A stretch of DNA of 64,000 bases from Hydrocarboniphaga sp. (GTDB lineage: Bacteria > Pseudomonadota > Gammaproteobacteria > Nevskiales > Nevskiaceae), in NCBI RefSeq assembly GCF_028291725.1, contig NZ_JAQGNT010000045.1:1-64000 (forward strand), read 5' to 3'. A model generated the notes under the pieces. It was given only the letters and a program-made list of their open reading frames with translations, did no database searches and was not told the origin of the DNA. The position numbers and the translations under genes were made by a program. Positions 41,848-50,252 of the stretch are shown piece after piece; the first letter of the stretch is position 1, and each line of letters opens with the position of its first letter.

Positions 41848-42002
41848 ACGCCATCAGGCCTTGCACAGAGTCGCTTGAGGCGAGCGGCGCAGTATCGCAA
41901 CCAGATAACCCCCTATCAGTCTTGCAACGACCCTCGCGCCGACACCGGCGGTCACTCCTACGAGCACTTCAACCATCGGGTCTTGCATTGGATCGATATG
42001 GC

Positions 42003-44207
42003 TCAGGCCATTACCGGCTCGGTCAACGAGGCCGACTGCGCCTGCTTCAGTGAGAAACCCAGCGCCTCCAGCTCTACCGGCACGCCGCTCTGTCGCGGCA
42101 TGCGGTTGCCGGTCTGCAGGTAGTGATGCATGGAGATCAGCCGGCCGGTATGACCGCCGCGCAGCCCCCAGGGGTCGGGCTTGGCACCCGCGCCCCAGCA
42201 ATGGGTCATCGATACCACGCCTTGACGCATGCTCGCATCCTTGCGCACATAGCCGATGATCTCGCCAAACTCCGAACGCACGCGTACCGCGTCGTCGTCC
42301 GATGCGCCGATCGCGGCAAGATCGTCCGGATGAGCATACAGCCGGTTGGTGCCGTGCCGGCCGATGGTGATCGAGTGGCCGTGGAAGCTGCTGTTGAAGC
42401 TCTCGATCACTCTGCGCGACGACAGTAGATAAGTCGCCGTGGGCGGTGCCGACATCGCTTTCTCGACCTGGACAATTTCGTCGAACACATCCAGCGGACA
42501 CAGATCGAGCCTGGCGCCGCTGTCCTCGTCCGGCACTCGCAAGTACTTGTCCTCCATCGGTACGCGATAGCCGCTAGGATTTGCCTTGAGCGTGTCGAAG
42601 CTGACCGGCGTGTGCGACACCATCCATTCGATGAGTGCTTCACGGCTGGGCATGTTCTCCATGTCGATCGGGAGCCCGAGCGGCCAGGCGTCGAAATCCA
42701 TGCCCCAGGGCGCGTTCTTCAGCGTCAGCTGGATGCCGAGCTTCTTTGCCAGCAGCCAGAAGAATTCCTGCTCGCCCAGGGTTTGCGGCGGCGGCGCCAC
42801 CGACGCCGGCGCGTACTGGATGAACGGGAAATGGAACACCACTTCGGTGAAGGTGGTGACTTCGGAGCGCTCGAACTGCAGTGTCGGCGCGATGATGTAG
42901 TGCGACAGCTGGGCCGTCGCACTGTCTTCGCGCGGATCGAAGCTGACCAGCAGTTCGAGCTTCCTGAGCGCCTCATGGGTGCGTTCGGGTTCGCTCAGGC
43001 ACATCGCCGGATTGGCGCCGGTGACGAACACCGCGCGAATCGACTTGTCGCCGCCGGCCAGTACTTCGTCGGGGAAGATCGACGCGGGGAATTCGCCCAT
43101 GAGCTTGCCGAAAGCCGCATCGCTGGCGCACTTGGGTTCCTGCTCCCAGCTGCGGTTGGGCGGGATCACCAGCTCCATCGCGGGCCTTTGCATGAACACG
43201 CCCGGATTCGGAATCCGCTCACCGGCGCGCAGGTAGCCGCCGACCAGACCGGTCAGCGCTTCGACCAGATGTTCGGCGGTGTTTGAGAACGCGGCCATGT
43301 TGTGACCGGTGCCGGTACCCAGTCCGGGCTTCTTCGCCTCGCCCAGCATCCACGCCGCCTGTTCGAGCAACGGCGCCTCGATACCTGCAGACGCAGCGAC
43401 ACGCTCGGGCGTGAACGGCTCCACCGCCTCGCGCAGGCGATCGAGATTGATCGTCCAGCGCTCGACGAAAGCCTTGTCCTCCCAGCCGTTGACCAGCACC
43501 AGGCGCAGCAGCGCGGCGAAGATCTCGGCATCGTGACCGGGCTTGGGCTGGATGAAGATGTCCGCGTAGCGCGCGGTCTCGGTCTGGCGCGGATCAATCA
43601 CGATGAATTTGGCGCCGCGCTTCTTGGCCGCGCGCATGTGGCCCGCGGTGTTGGTGCAGGGCACCGGTAGCATCGGATAGCCCTGATGCGATATCGGCGG
43701 ATTGCTGCCGGCGATCAGGATCACGTCGGTGTCGTCGGAGGTCGGCTTGCCGTTGGCCCAGATGCCCATGCGTGCGGCCGTTACCCATTTCGACGCCTGG
43801 TCGACGGTCATCGACGAGAAGATCGCCGGTGCGCCGATCTCGCTCATCAGGCTCTTGAGAAACGGCTTGCCGACGCAGTCCGAATACGAGGTCGTGCCGA
43901 AGAACGCAGCGAGCGAACGCGGCCCATGCCGGTCCAGGATCCCGCGCAGCTTCTCGGCGATTTCGTCGACCGCCTGGTACTTGTCGATCGCGTGATAGCG
44001 CCCATCCTCGCCGCGCTTCAGACACTGCGTGAGGCGCGGCTCGTCGCCGTTGTGCAGATCCGCGGCCATGCGTCCCTTGATACAGGCATAGCCTTCGGAC
44101 ACGGGGTTGCTGCGATCGGTCAGCACCGAGGTGATGCGCTCGTTCTCGACTTCCAGCAGCAGTCCGCAGTTGCCTGCGCAGTTGCGGCAATAGGTGATCT
44201 TCTGCAC
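42003..44207 (-). CDS. Molybdopterin (bis-MGD) oxidoreductase, paralogue 2
   Basis: The 734-residue protein has C7-x2-C10-x3-C14-x27-C42 for the [4Fe-4S] cluster and full molybdopterin domains including a C-terminal dinucleotide-binding part (RVIESFNSSFHGHSIT ... GVVSMTHCWGAG). No signal peptide. The Mo-ligand position (D+6 in TVDQASKWV) is valine. It is more distant from paralogues 1 and 5. It sits alone on the minus strand downstream of the TetR gene at 44299, to which it may be coupled. Confidence 0.86.
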   Translation of the reverse strand: MQKITYCRNCAGNCGLLLEVENERITSVLTDRSNPVSEGYACIKGRMAADLHNGDEPRLTQCLKRGEDGRYHAIDKYQAVDEIAEKLRGILDRHGPRSLAAFFGTTSYSDCVGKPFLKSLMSEIGAPAIFSSMTVDQASKWVTAARMGIWANGKPTSDDTDVILIAGSNPPISHQGYPMLPVPCTNTAGHMRAAKKRGAKFIVIDPRQTETARYADIFIQPKPGHDAEIFAALLRLVLVNGWEDKAFVERWTINLDRLREAVEPFTPERVAASAGIEAPLLEQAAWMLGEAKKPGLGTGTGHNMAAFSNTAEHLVEALTGLVGGYLRAGERIPNPGVFMQRPAMELVIPPNRSWEQEPKCASDAAFGKLMGEFPASIFPDEVLAGGDKSIRAVFVTGANPAMCLSEPERTHEALRKLELLVSFDPREDSATAQLSHYIIAPTLQFERSEVTTFTEVVFHFPFIQYAPASVAPPPQTLGEQEFFWLLAKKLGIQLTLKNAPWGMDFDAWPLGLPIDMENMPSREALIEWMVSHTPVSFDTLKANPSGYRVPMEDKYLRVPDEDSGARLDLCPLDVFDEIVQVEKAMSAPPTATYLLSSRRVIESFNSSFHGHSITIGRHGTNRLYAHPDDLAAIGASDDDAVRVRSEFGEIIGYVRKDASMRQGVVSMTHCWGAGAKPDPWGLRGGHTGRLISMHHYLQTGNRMPRQSGVPVELEALGFSLKQAQSASLTEPVMA

Positions 44208-44298
44208 GGTGATTCTCCTCCGCTGTATAGGTTCCGCTGAGTCCGGGGAACTGCGCTTGCGATCTGGGCCGCTGCTGCTTCATCTATTTAAGCAACAA

Positions 44299-45051
44299 TT
44301 ATCGTTTTTTGTAAACTGTCTCATTGCCGATCTTGGCGGGCGTCTCGCATCCAGCTTCAGTACCGAGAAAGCCTGCCGTATAAAACTCCACCAGGCGATC
44401 GATGGTGGTCTGGTGATCCGACAAGCTGGACAGGCCGCGGGTCTCCCGGTCGAGCAGGCAGGAGGCGGTGACGATATGGACGAACGCGGCTTCGACGAAA
44501 TAGAAGGCCCAGTTGAGCTTGTCCTTGCTCAGGGTCGGCACCGCGCGGCGCAACTGTTCGATGTAGGCGCGCGTCACCGGCGTGTAGCGCTCGCGGTACG
44601 GCACTAGCAAGGCCTCCTGGCCGGGAATGGCACCGATCTGCGCCAGTAGCTGCACGTAGGCGCGCGACTTCGCGTCGCGCCCCAGCCAGGACATGATCGG
44701 CGTGGCAAGCGCGCGTAGAAGATCGTCGACGCGCGCCGGCGCGCCAGCGGTGGCGGCCATCACCTGATCCAGCGAGGCCTGCACGTCGTTGACGTAGGCA
44801 CCGGCGCGACGATTCAGTACCGCGCGGAAGAGTTCTTCCTTGGAGCCGAAGTGGTGTGTCGCCAGCGATTTCTGCACACCGGCGTGGCCAGTGATGTCGC
44901 TGATCGAAACGCCGTTGTAGCCATGGCCGGCAAACAGGCTTTCGGCGGAGTCGAGAATCGCCTCACGCGTGCTCATCGATATCGGCCGGCCGCGTCCTCG
45001 CGTCGATGTGGCACTGCTTGCATCGCGCTTGTCATGAAGCGGGTTTTCCAC
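44299..45051 (-). CDS. TetR-family regulator
   Basis: The 250-residue product (start GTG at 45051 with AGGAG 9 bases upstream; the frame stays open to an ATG at 45120) has an N-terminal TetR HTH (REAILDSAESLFAGHGYNGVSISDITGHAGVQKSLATHHFGSKEELF region). A C-terminal all-helical ligand domain follows. It is divergent to Mo paralogue 3, with an imperfect 20-base palindrome between (45140-45161), and upstream of paralogue 2. It probably represses one or both. Confidence 0.87.
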   Translation of the reverse strand: MENPLHDKRDASSATSTRGRGRPISMSTREAILDSAESLFAGHGYNGVSISDITGHAGVQKSLATHHFGSKEELFRAVLNRRAGAYVNDVQASLDQVMAATAGAPARVDDLLRALATPIMSWLGRDAKSRAYVQLLAQIGAIPGQEALLVPYRERYTPVTRAYIEQLRRAVPTLSKDKLNWAFYFVEAAFVHIVTASCLLDRETRGLSSLSDHQTTIDRLVEFYTAGFLGTEAGCETPAKIGNETVYKKR

Positions 45052-45139
45052 GCGAGAGGCTCCTGAAGAGTGGGATTTATTTTTCGCGATCCCGACGCGA
45101 TAGATCGAAACCGCTTGCAAGATAGCCTGATCTGATTAT

Positions 45140-45161
45140 ATTGACCATACGGATGATCAAT
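45140..45161. promoter_or_regulatory. Imperfect palindrome between TetR and Mo paralogue 3
   Basis: TTGACCATACGGATGATCAA (45141-45160) pairs at 8 of 10 positions and is centred between the divergent genes, as expected for a TetR dimer operator. Confidence 0.55.
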
Positions 45162-45265
45162 TACAAAGACCGCGCCCTTACAGGCCACGGTCGATGCAGG
45201 CGGCGCCACGTACGCACGGTGCCTCTGCCTGCGATGCCGCCAGCGAGCGGCGAGGAGACGACGCG

Positions 45266-47506
45266 ATGGTCCCCAGTCACCAAGCCCGGCCCGTGGCCGA
45301 ACCCAATCCGCCGGTCGGCGCCGATGGCGACCACGCTACGTTCTGCCGGATGTGCGAGGCCCATTGCGGCATGCTCGCCACCGTGCGCGAAGGGCGGGTG
45401 GTGAAAATGGCGCCGGACCGCAAGAACCCACATTCGCTGGGTCACGTCTGCCTCAAGGGCATGGCCGCCGCGGACCTGGCCTACGACCCCGATCGCGTGC
45501 TGCGGCCGCTGAAGCGCGTCGGCGCCGCCGGCGAGTTCGTGTCGGTGAGCTGGGATGAAGCGCTCGACGACATCGCCGCCCGACTCAAGGCCCTACGCAA
45601 GGCCCATGGCCCCGAGGCCATCGCCTCCTATCTCGGCAACCCGACTTCGTTCGCGAGCGAGAACTTCGTCACCCAGCTCGAACTGATGGCGTCGATGGGC
45701 AGCACACGCCAGTACGGCGCCAGTTCGCAGGACACCAATGCGCGCCTGCTCGCCAACTATCTCGCCTACGGCGCGCCGTGGACGACGGGCATTCCCGACC
45801 TGCCCAGCTGCGACTACCTGATCGTGATGGGCGGCAACCCGATGGTGTCCAACGGCTCGCTGATGTGGGCGCCGCGCGTCAGCCACGACTTCGACGCGAT
45901 CGCCAAGCGTGGGCGGGTGCTGGTCGTGGACCCGCGCCGCTCCGAAACTGCCGCGCGCTACGAGCACCTGCCGATACGGCCCAACGGCGATGTGTGGATG
46001 CTGCTCGGTATGTTGCGCGTGCTGGTCGACGAAAACCTGATCGAGCCGCAGCTGGTGTCGACCGACGTGGCCGGTTGGGACAGCCTGCGCGAACAGATCC
46101 TGCTGCACGACGTCGAGGCCTGCGCCGCGAACTGCGACGTACCCGCCGCGACGATACGCGAAGTCACGCGTGGCTTCGTGAGCGCCAGACGCGCGACGCT
46201 CTACAGCCGCATCGGCATCTGCCGCGGGCCCTACGCCACGCTGACCAATTTCCTGATCACAGCGTTCAACGCACTGACCGGAACCTACAGTCTTGAAGGC
46301 GGCACGATGTTCGGCCGCGAAGTGTTTCCGGCGCAGAACGCCAAAGTCGGCGGCTATGGCGAGGCGAAGAGCCGCATCGGCGCTGTGCCGACCGTCGCCG
46401 GCTTTCTGCCGAGCGCAACGATGCCGGACGACATCCTGATCGATGGCCCAGACAAGGTCCGGGCGCTGCTGATCAGCTGCGGCAATCCGCTGCTCAGCGC
46501 GCCGGGCGGCGAGCGCCTCGAAGAGGCCCTGAAAACCCTGGACCTGCTGGTGTCCTTCGATCTCTACGTCAACGAGACCAATCGCCACGCGCACTACATC
46601 CTGCCGGGGACGACTCTCCTCGAACGCCCCGACGTTCCGCTGATCGGTTTCGCCTTCATGATCCGCCCCTTCCTGCAATACACCGACGCGGTGATCCCGC
46701 CGCTGGGCGAGTGCCGTGACGAATTCGACACCTATCTCGCGATCGTGCGCCGCATGGGCCTGGGCGCGCCGTCGGCCTCGAAGTTCAAGCGCTTCATCGG
46801 CAAGCTCGGCATCGTGCCGCGTCCGCTGACGATGATCGACATCGGCCTGCGGCTGGGCCCGGTCGGCGACCGCTTCGGCCTGCGCCCCCGCGGCTGGTCC
46901 CTGAAAAAACTGCGCCAGCACCCGCATGGCGTGATGGTCGACCTGCCGCACAGCATGCCGACATGGAGAAAGCGCATCGCGTATCCGGACCGCAAGATCC
47001 ACGTCTGGCACGAACTGATGCAGGGCGAGTTCGCTCGCCTGTTCGCGGAGCGCGCGCCGCAGTGGCGATTCAGGCTGCTGAGCGTGCGCGAAATGCGCTC
47101 GCTGAACTCCTGGCTACACAACCTCGACCGGCTCGTGCGCTCGCAAAAACCGGCGCTGACGATCCATCCGCTGGATGCGGCCGATCTCGGCGTCGCCACT
47201 GGCGACTTCGTGTTCATCAGCACCGACGCCGATTGCCTGAAAGTTCCGGTCCGGCTCTCGGACGAAGTGGTCCGTGGCGCTGTCTGCTATCCGCATGGCT
47301 GGGGGCACGCGGGTGGCAGTTGGCAGGCCGCCAACGGCACTGGCGGCGTCAACATCAACCGGCTGCTGGGACTCGGGCTGCAAGCCATCGAATTTGTATC
47401 CGGCACGTCGTTGATCGATGGCCTCGAAGTATCGCTGGAACGGGTTCCGGCGAGCGAACCCGATTCGACCCAAGCAGTGACGGCACCGGTCGCGGCCACT
47501 GCCTAG
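45266..47506 (+). CDS. Molybdopterin (bis-MGD) oxidoreductase, paralogue 3
   Basis: From the ATG at 45266 (GAGGAG about 8 bases upstream) the protein has 746 residues; the frame is open from 45194. The cluster motif is F-C-R-M-C-E-A-H-C with the fourth Cys in GHVCLKG. The Mo-ligand position (D+6 in SSQDTNARLL) is leucine; the surrounding D-x-N-A-R matches NapA exactly, which makes the substitution easy to see. The C-terminal dinucleotide domain is complete (AVCYPHGWGHAGGSW). Its TAG stop is the first bases of the miniature transposable element at 47504. The reductase and moaA genes follow rightward. Confidence 0.87.
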   Translation: MVPSHQARPVAEPNPPVGADGDHATFCRMCEAHCGMLATVREGRVVKMAPDRKNPHSLGHVCLKGMAAADLAYDPDRVLRPLKRVGAAGEFVSVSWDEALDDIAARLKALRKAHGPEAIASYLGNPTSFASENFVTQLELMASMGSTRQYGASSQDTNARLLANYLAYGAPWTTGIPDLPSCDYLIVMGGNPMVSNGSLMWAPRVSHDFDAIAKRGRVLVVDPRRSETAARYEHLPIRPNGDVWMLLGMLRVLVDENLIEPQLVSTDVAGWDSLREQILLHDVEACAANCDVPAATIREVTRGFVSARRATLYSRIGICRGPYATLTNFLITAFNALTGTYSLEGGTMFGREVFPAQNAKVGGYGEAKSRIGAVPTVAGFLPSATMPDDILIDGPDKVRALLISCGNPLLSAPGGERLEEALKTLDLLVSFDLYVNETNRHAHYILPGTTLLERPDVPLIGFAFMIRPFLQYTDAVIPPLGECRDEFDTYLAIVRRMGLGAPSASKFKRFIGKLGIVPRPLTMIDIGLRLGPVGDRFGLRPRGWSLKKLRQHPHGVMVDLPHSMPTWRKRIAYPDRKIHVWHELMQGEFARLFAERAPQWRFRLLSVREMRSLNSWLHNLDRLVRSQKPALTIHPLDAADLGVATGDFVFISTDADCLKVPVRLSDEVVRGAVCYPHGWGHAGGSWQAANGTGGVNINRLLGLGLQAIEFVSGTSLIDGLEVSLERVPASEPDSTQAVTAPVAATA

Positions 47507-47666
47507 TGTCGTGAGTCAGAAGTTCCGTGATGAATTCGCCAGTGGCTTTTCGAGTCTGGCAAGGCGTGACGACGAGTCATAGTCGCACTATGGCGAGGAG
47601 GAGCAACGCAGCCAGGCGCGAAAAGACACGGCGAATTCGCATGCGAACTTCTGACTCACCACACTA
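47504..47666. mobile_element. Miniature inverted-repeat element (MITE), 163 bp
   Basis: Ends 47504-47540 and 47630-47666 are inverted copies (30 of 37 bases identical, with a 6-base divergent patch). The inner sequence continues partly self-complementary. The element begins TAGTGT and ends ACACTA, so TA is likely the target duplication, as with IS630/mariner-type elements. No coding capacity. Confidence 0.75.
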
Positions 47667-47702
47667 GCAACGGACACCAACAGCAACAATCGGAGGTAGC
47701 AC

Positions 47703-48479
47703 ATGGCGGCAATGGGTAGCGAGCAGGTCATCGGCGTGCGGCACTGGAACGACTCGTTGTTCTCGTTTACGACCACGCGCGATCCCGCGCTGCGCTTCGA
47801 GAATGGCCACTTCGTGATGATGGGGCTGGAGGTCGATGGCCGACCGCTGCTGCGCGCCTACAGCATCGCCAGCGCGAACTACGAAGAGAATCTCGAGTTC
47901 TTCAGCATCAAGGTCGAGAACGGGCCGCTGACCTCACGCCTGCAGCACATCAGGCCGGGCGACCGCATCCTGGTGAGCCGCAAGCCTACCGGCACATTGT
48001 TGCTGCACGATCTGCGGCCGGGCCGGAATCTCTACATGCTCGCCACGGGCACCGGGCTCGCGCCCTTCCTGTCGCTAGTCAAGGACCCCGAAACCTACGA
48101 GCGTTTCGAGAAAGTGGTCCTGGTACACGGCGTGCGCCGGGTCGAGGACTTCGCGTACTACGATTATCTTTCGCAGGATCTGCAGCGCCACGATCTGCTC
48201 GGAGATTCAGTGCGCGAAAAACTCGTCTATTACCCGACCGCGACGCGTGAGCCATTCCGCAACAACGGTCGCCTGACCGACCTGCTTGCCGATGGAAGGC
48301 TCAGCCGCGACATCGGCCTGCCGCCATTGAGTCCAGAGAGCGATCGCTTCATGCTGTGCGGATCGCCGGGCATGCTCAAGGATACCGCCGCGCTGCTGGA
48401 TTCCAGAGGTTTCACGATATCGCCGCACATCGGCACACCCGGCGATTACGTGATCGAACGGGCGTTCGTCGAAAAGTGA
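47703..48479 (+). CDS. Ferredoxin/flavodoxin-NADP reductase
   Basis: The 258-residue protein has the bacterial FPR layout: FAD-binding RAYSIAS (residues about 57-63), the GTGLAPF NADP motif, MLCGSPGM and the C-terminal VIERAFVEK, which closely follows bacterial subclass I enzymes. It moves electrons between NADPH and ferredoxin or flavodoxin. It is placed between Mo paralogue 3 and moaA, so it may feed the Mo enzymes or re-oxidise their ferredoxin. Confidence 0.9.
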   Translation: MAAMGSEQVIGVRHWNDSLFSFTTTRDPALRFENGHFVMMGLEVDGRPLLRAYSIASANYEENLEFFSIKVENGPLTSRLQHIRPGDRILVSRKPTGTLLLHDLRPGRNLYMLATGTGLAPFLSLVKDPETYERFEKVVLVHGVRRVEDFAYYDYLSQDLQRHDLLGDSVREKLVYYPTATREPFRNNGRLTDLLADGRLSRDIGLPPLSPESDRFMLCGSPGMLKDTAALLDSRGFTISPHIGTPGDYVIERAFVEK

Positions 48480-48490
48480 GGAGCTGACAT

Positions 48491-49492
48491 ATGGCCGATG
48501 GCCGCAGTCCGGCACCGGGATGGCTGGTCGATCAACATGGCCGGCGCAAGCGCAAGCTGCGCCTGTCGCTGACCGACCGCTGCAATCTGCGCTGCGCCTA
48601 CTGCATGCCGCAGAACCCCGTATGGCTGCCGCGAAAGGACGTGCTCGATATCGACGAACTGCTGGCGGTGGCGCGGCTGTTCGTCACCGAGCTCGGCATC
48701 ACCCATATCCGCCTCACTGGCGGTGAGCCCACGCTGCGGGGCGGGCTCGATCAGCTGGTCCTCGGCCTGCAGCCTCTGCGCGCATTGGGTTTGCAGCGCC
48801 TTTCGATGACCACCAACGGCACCCGGCTGAGGCCGCTTGCGCGGCTGTTAAGGGAATCCGGGCTCGACGATCTGAATATCAGCATCGACGCGCGCGATCC
48901 GGCGCTGTTCCGCAAACTCACGCGCGGCTCGATTGAGCCGGTTCTGGACGGCATTGCTGCGGCCAAAGAAGCCGGCCTGCCATTCAAGCTCAATGCCGTC
49001 GTGATCCGCGACTACAACGACGGCGAAATCGCAGCGCTTGCCGACTGGGCGTTCGCGCAGCAGCTGACGCTGCGCTTCATCGAATTCATGCCGCTCGACA
49101 ATCAGCAGCAATGGAGCCGCGAGCGCGTGGTGACCGAACCCGAGATCCTGGCGCGGCTGTCGCATTACGCGCTCGAGAAGATTCCGCGCAGCGGCGCCGA
49201 TCCGGCCACCGAGTACCTGCTCGACGGCCGTCATCGGCTCGGCATCATCACCACGGTTTCCAATCCGTTCTGCGGCAGCTGCGATCGGGTGCGGCTAACT
49301 GCCACCGGCGAAATCTTTCCGTGCCTGTTCTCGCAGAAGGGCGTCAGCCTGCGCGATGCGCTGCGCCGCGGCGACAACGATGCCCGGCTGGCCGCGCTGA
49401 TCCGCGACGCGGTGTGGCACAAGGACCGCGGTTTCGCGGCGCCCGGCGGCTACGTCGAACGGCTGGTTTCGATGCACCACCTGGGCGGATGA
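48491..49492 (+). CDS. moaA: GTP 3',8-cyclase MoaA
   Basis: The 333-residue radical-SAM enzyme has C31-x3-C35-x2-C38 for the SAM [4Fe-4S] cluster and C261-x2-C264-x13-C278 for the second, GTP-binding cluster. With MoaC it makes the first molybdenum cofactor intermediate, cPMP. No moaC is present in the window. The C-terminus lacks an obvious GG tail: it ends HHLGG, which does fit the family GG requirement. It overlaps moaD by ATGA. This is a dedicated cofactor gene for the Mo enzymes around it. Confidence 0.95.
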   Translation: MADGRSPAPGWLVDQHGRRKRKLRLSLTDRCNLRCAYCMPQNPVWLPRKDVLDIDELLAVARLFVTELGITHIRLTGGEPTLRGGLDQLVLGLQPLRALGLQRLSMTTNGTRLRPLARLLRESGLDDLNISIDARDPALFRKLTRGSIEPVLDGIAAAKEAGLPFKLNAVVIRDYNDGEIAALADWAFAQQLTLRFIEFMPLDNQQQWSRERVVTEPEILARLSHYALEKIPRSGADPATEYLLDGRHRLGIITTVSNPFCGSCDRVRLTATGEIFPCLFSQKGVSLRDALRRGDNDARLAALIRDAVWHKDRGFAAPGGYVERLVSMHHLGG

Positions 49493-49773
49493 ACAGTCCG
49501 GGCCAGCCGTGCATGGATGGAGATGCGCCGATGCGAATCGAAGCGCAGTTCTGGGGTGTGACCGCACGGCTTGCCGGCTGCGACAAACGGCATCTCCGAC
49601 TGCGCGCTCAGGCCAGCGTCGCCGACGCGATTGCCGCTCTGACCGCCGACCCCGCACTCGGCGCCGACCTTCCACGCTGCGACTATGCCATCGGTGCCGA
49701 CATCGTCGCGCCGAACCATCCTCTGCACGACGGCGACGCGCTGTCGGTGCTGCCGCCCGTCTCCGGCGGCTGA
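49489..49773 (+). CDS. moaD: Molybdopterin synthase small subunit MoaD
   Basis: A ubiquitin-like protein ending PVSGG, the double glycine that carries the thiocarboxylate. The ATG at 49489 overlaps the moaA stop; the ATG at 49531 gives the more usual 80-residue length. It supplies sulfur to cPMP together with MoaE, but the MoaE gene that follows is damaged. Confidence 0.88.
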   Translation: MNSPGQPCMDGDAPMRIEAQFWGVTARLAGCDKRHLRLRAQASVADAIAALTADPALGADLPRCDYAIGADIVAPNHPLHDGDALSVLPPVSGG

Positions 49774-49787
49774 TCGGGAGCCTTCAC

Positions 49788-50237
49788 ATGAAATCCGAAT
49801 CGTTACGCCAGTCCTGCATCCAGACCGGTCCGCTGCAGCTGGAACCGCTGCTGACCGAGACCGATAGTCCGGAGTGCGGCGCGCTCGCGATCTTCGCCGG
49901 TGCGGTGCGCAATCATCACGAAGGCCGGGCCGTCGCCAAACTGATTTATACCGCGCATGCGGCGCTGTGCGACAAGATCGTCGCCGGCATCGAGCAGGAA
50001 ACGCGCGAGCGGTTCGCTGTGCAGGCATGCCGTGTGGTGCATCGCATCGGCGAATCGGTGGACGACCATGACCATGTTCCGAAGCTCGCCGAGGCCTATG
50101 CAACGTAGCAGCTGCGGTGGAAAGTGGCTCAGAAGCCGGGCATGCCGGTGTTCGCCGCCCGGCGCGACGACGCCCTACTGCTCGAGCTACCTTGCACCCG
50201 CTTGGAGTTCAGACTGCTTGCCGCGGAATCGGATTGA
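49788..50237 (+). pseudogene. moaE: Molybdopterin synthase large subunit MoaE, broken
   Basis: The first about 90 residues are MoaE (GALAIFAGAVRNHHEG, then VVHRIGE), but homology stops there. The frame meets TAG at 50106-50108 and then continues in the same frame for 42 more protein-like codons to TGA at 50235-50237. The catalytic lysines of MoaE, in the C-terminal Y-x-x-D-x-L-K and P-x-W-K-x-E motifs, are absent. The gene is either a chimera with the tail of another gene or decayed. A functional MoaE must come from elsewhere. Confidence 0.8.
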
Positions 50238-50252
50238 AGTACGGAGAAAGGA

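Noticed and set aside
44293..44305. Thirteen bases CAACAATTATCGT shared with 15346-15358
   Set aside because: The match covers only the spacer and half of one arm of the core site and has no inverted partner, so it is probably chance in an A/T-rich promoter gap.
45593..47011. Leftward 472-codon frame opposite Mo paralogue 3
   Set aside because: Antisense shadow of the molybdoenzyme gene with no start signal or motif.
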